Source of the DNA: Vibrio splendidus
Lineage (GTDB): Bacteria; Pseudomonadota; Gammaproteobacteria; Enterobacterales; Vibrionaceae
Reading direction: 5' to 3'
Assembly: GCF_001557875.1 (NCBI RefSeq)
Contig: NZ_LNRF01000001.1
Span: 744,001-808,000, forward strand
Length of the DNA stretch: 64,000 nt
The notes under the pieces were generated by a model. That model saw only the letters and a list, made by a program, of their open reading frames with translations. It had not been told where the DNA came from and did not search any database. Of the stretch, positions 62,037-64,000 are shown in pieces. Positions within the stretch are counted from its first letter, which is position 1. Every line of letters starts with the position of its first letter. The translations under genes and the position numbers were made by a program.

Positions 62037-64000
62037 GCTTCGGTTTCGTTTGCCGTTTCAGGCTCGCTAGGCAAGTCCGCAAATACTTGAGTAGGTTTAG
62101 CTACTAAGTTACGGTTTTCCTGATTAACTTCGGAGAGAACTACTTCTAAAACGTCTCCCAGTTTGTATACCATTTCTTTATCGATAGATACAGTACCCAT
62201 ATCACCGTTGCACTCTATTCTTTCTTTATTATCAAGAATGAGAGACCCAGGGATAAATGCAGCCGCTCCATTTTCAAGTAGACGCACACGCATACCTGCA
62301 CGGTTAATATCGAAAATCTCTGCTTGGAAGCGAGTTTCTTCTGCTGGAGCATTTGCTAGAGTGCGAGCATACAACCAATCGCCAACATTACGCTCAGCCA
62401 TGCCGTGGTGACGACGGTGAAGGGCAAGTTCATCACCAATGGTTTCATCTGGTGTTTGAATTGGTGCTTTACCTAAAATGTGCGCTTTCAGCATACGGTG
62501 GTTAATCATGTCGCCATATTTACGAATTGGAGAAGTCCACGTTGCGTAAATATCTAAACCCATCGCGTAGTGCGGCGCAGGCTCATTGCTGATTTCGCTG
62601 TACGCTTGGAACTTACGAATACGGTTGTCGTAGTAGCTGTTGTCTAAAGAGCCTAACCAACGACGTAGAGTTGCAAAACCTTCTAGAGAAACGATCTGCT
62701 CTTCAGTGAACGGTGTTTCTGCTTGCGGGTTTACCAGTTCAAGAACGTCAGAGACTTTCTCAGCCTTGAAACCAGAGTGGCAGTTAAACACACCTTGGTT
62801 GAAGCTTTCTTTTAGTACTCGGCCCGCACAGATGTTCGCGCTGATCATTGATTCTTCAACCAGCTTGTTTGCGCTACGACGCATGTCAGCGTGGATAGCG
62901 ACAACATCGTTATCTTCGCTAAGTTCAAAGCGGTAGTCAGGGCGATCTGGGAACACAACAGCGTTTGCTGAGCGCCATGCTGAACGTGCTTGAGCAAATT
63001 GGTGAAGATCAGAAACGATCGCAGCAATCTCTTCTGATGGTTGCCATTTCTCTGATGCACCTGTTTCTAACCAGTCTGATACGTTGTCGTAAGCAAGACG
63101 AGCATGAGATTTGATGTTTGCAGCGAAGAAGTTAATGTCATCACCGATAACGCCATCTTTAGATACCGTTACTGTGCAGCAAAGTGCTGGGCGAACTTCG
63201 TTCTCTATGAGTGAACATAGGTTGTCAGCAAGATCACGAGGTAACATTGGGATGTTACGACCAGGAAGGTAGATCGTGAAACCGCGTTCGCGTGCCACTT
63301 TATCCATCGCATCATCTGGAGAGATGTAAGCTGTTGGGTCAGCAATTGCGATAGTCAGTTCAAAATCACCGTTCTCTTTCTTCTTCGCGTAAAGCGCATC
63401 ATCCATGTCTTTTGTGCTTTCGCCATCGATAGTCACGAAAGGGACGTGCGTCATGTCTACACGTTCAAGAGCGGCGTCATCGTTGATTAGCCAGTTGTCG
63501 ATGCCTTCAGGCTCGCTGTTTGGTAGGTCGTTTTGTGCCAGCGTTACCCACCAAGGTGCAATCTTGTCGTCAGCGTCTGTGATTTTCTCCGAGATCTGAG
63601 CCAAGAAGCCGTTGTCACCTTTTAATGGGTGTTGAACGATATGAGCAACAACCCAGTCACCTTCTTTAAGCGTTTCAGGGTTTAGGCCCTTCTTTGCTTT
63701 CGCCTTAAGTTGCAGCTTTTTTAGCTGCGGGTGATCAGGAACAACGTTCAATCGGCCTTTGAACAGCTTAACTCGCGCAATAAAGCGAGTAAGACCTTGT
63801 TCAACCAATTCCTCAGGCTCTGCTACTTCGCGCTCTTTCTCTGTGCGAATGATGGCAATCACCTTGTCACCGTGCACACATTTCTTCATGTACGGAGGTG
63901 GGATAAAGAAGCTTGTTTTGCTATCAACTTCGAGAAAACCAAAACCTTTTTCAGTGGCTTTGATAGTACCTTCCTTCTTAGGGAGGGTTTCTTGGATTTG
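62033..64000 (-). CDS. rnb: Exoribonuclease II (partial, N-terminus outside window)
   Basis: An RNase II reading in from the right edge; 655 codons are visible and about 15-20 N-terminal residues are missing by comparison with E. coli Rnb. The first cold-shock domain includes [12 protein letters not shown] and [10 protein letters not shown]; the catalytic centre is [13 protein letters not shown] (the DxxxxxDxDDA pattern of the RNB family, binding Mg2+); the S1-like domain follows to the C-terminus ([20 protein letters not shown]). It degrades single-stranded RNA from the 3' end. It ends in ANETEA, then the 15-bp repeat and terminator. Confidence 0.95.
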   Translation of the reverse strand, partial: QIQETLPKKEGTIKATEKGFGFLEVDSKTSFFIPPPYMKKCVHGDKVIAIIRTEKEREVAEPEELVEQGLTRFIARVKLFKGRLNVVPDHPQLKKLQLKAKAKKGLNPETLKEGDWVVAHIVQHPLKGDNGFLAQISEKITDADDKIAPWWVTLAQNDLPNSEPEGIDNWLINDDAALERVDMTHVPFVTIDGESTKDMDDALYAKKKENGDFELTIAIADPTAYISPDDAMDKVARERGFTIYLPGRNIPMLPRDLADNLCSLIENEVRPALCCTVTVSKDGVIGDDINFFAANIKSHARLAYDNVSDWLETGASEKWQPSEEIAAIVSDLHQFAQARSAWRSANAVVFPDRPDYRFELSEDNDVVAIHADMRRSANKLVEESMISANICAGRVLKESFNQGVFNCHSGFKAEKVSDVLELVNPQAETPFTEEQIVSLEGFATLRRWLGSLDNSYYDNRIRKFQAYSEISNEPAPHYAMGLDIYATWTSPIRKYGDMINHRMLKAHILGKAPIQTPDETIGDELALHRRHHGMAERNVGDWLYARTLANAPAEETRFQAEIFDINRAGMRVRLLENGAAAFIPGSLILDNKERIECNGDMGTVSIDKEMVYKLGDVLEVVLSEVNQENRNLVAKPTQVFADLPSEPETANETEA

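Noticed and set aside
1..64000. tRNA, rRNA or CRISPR array
   Set aside because: None recognised on either strand by reading; a covariance or repeat search could still find small RNA genes.

Overview
The window looks like a piece of a Vibrio chromosome, probably from the Splendidus clade. The gammaproteobacterial gene set (rnb, pepT, dbpA, fdxA, bluB, sgrR, RND pump), the Vibrio-style porins, the Splendidus-like codon use at moderate GC, and a large repeats-in-toxin-class adhesin with its own type I secretion genes all point there. I name the genus with confidence and the clade by inference. No rRNA, tRNA, CRISPR array, integrase or complete insertion sequence is visible. Coding density is high and transcription units are short, most closed by clear stem-loop terminators.

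Layout. Bases 1-3600: the 5' end of a glutaredoxin-like gene running off the left edge, a DMT permease, a porin and an AstE/AspA-family deacylase. Bases 3.9-8.0 kb: a leftward thiol-redox operon of the suppressor-of-copper-sensitivity (Scs) type, in the order unknown membrane protein, scsB, scsD, scsC. Bases 8.3-16.5 kb: a small unknown gene, an MscS channel, an over-length RecX-like protein, a LuxR-type regulator, a second porin and an M3 peptidase. Bases 16.7-32.4 kb: the most striking region, one rightward block holding a 3059-residue LapA/FrhA-like adhesin, its ABC transporter, membrane-fusion protein and TolC-like outer membrane protein, then an OmpA-like lipoprotein and a PstS-like periplasmic protein. 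The last five genes are translationally coupled or closely spaced, so adhesin, exporter and two envelope accessory proteins are probably made together.

Bases 32.5-47.5 kb: mostly housekeeping and orphan genes (aldo/keto reductase, lone type IV pilin-like protein, DbpA, DUF6279 lipoprotein, DnaQ-like exonuclease, PPC-domain protein, RhlE-like helicase, BluB, SgrR-like regulator, Gly-linker lipoprotein, FAD oxidoreductase, FdxA). A highly structured 270-bp MITE-like element sits between the RhlE-like helicase and bluB. Bases 47.5-64 kb: a SPOUT rRNA methyltransferase, Tas-like reductase, a 48-residue small protein with its own ribosome binding site and terminator, peptidase T, a DM13 protein, a small MscS protein, dCMP deaminase, an RND efflux pair, a MaoC-like hydratase, an orphan PstS, an AraC regulator, and RNase II running off the right edge with a 15-bp tandem repeat behind its stop codon.

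The best candidates for something new are the PstS-like and OmpA-like genes fused onto the adhesin-secretion operon, the cysteine-bearing segment of the adhesin, the duplicated RecX architecture, the MITE-like element and the two small proteins at 36.8 and 50.1 kb.
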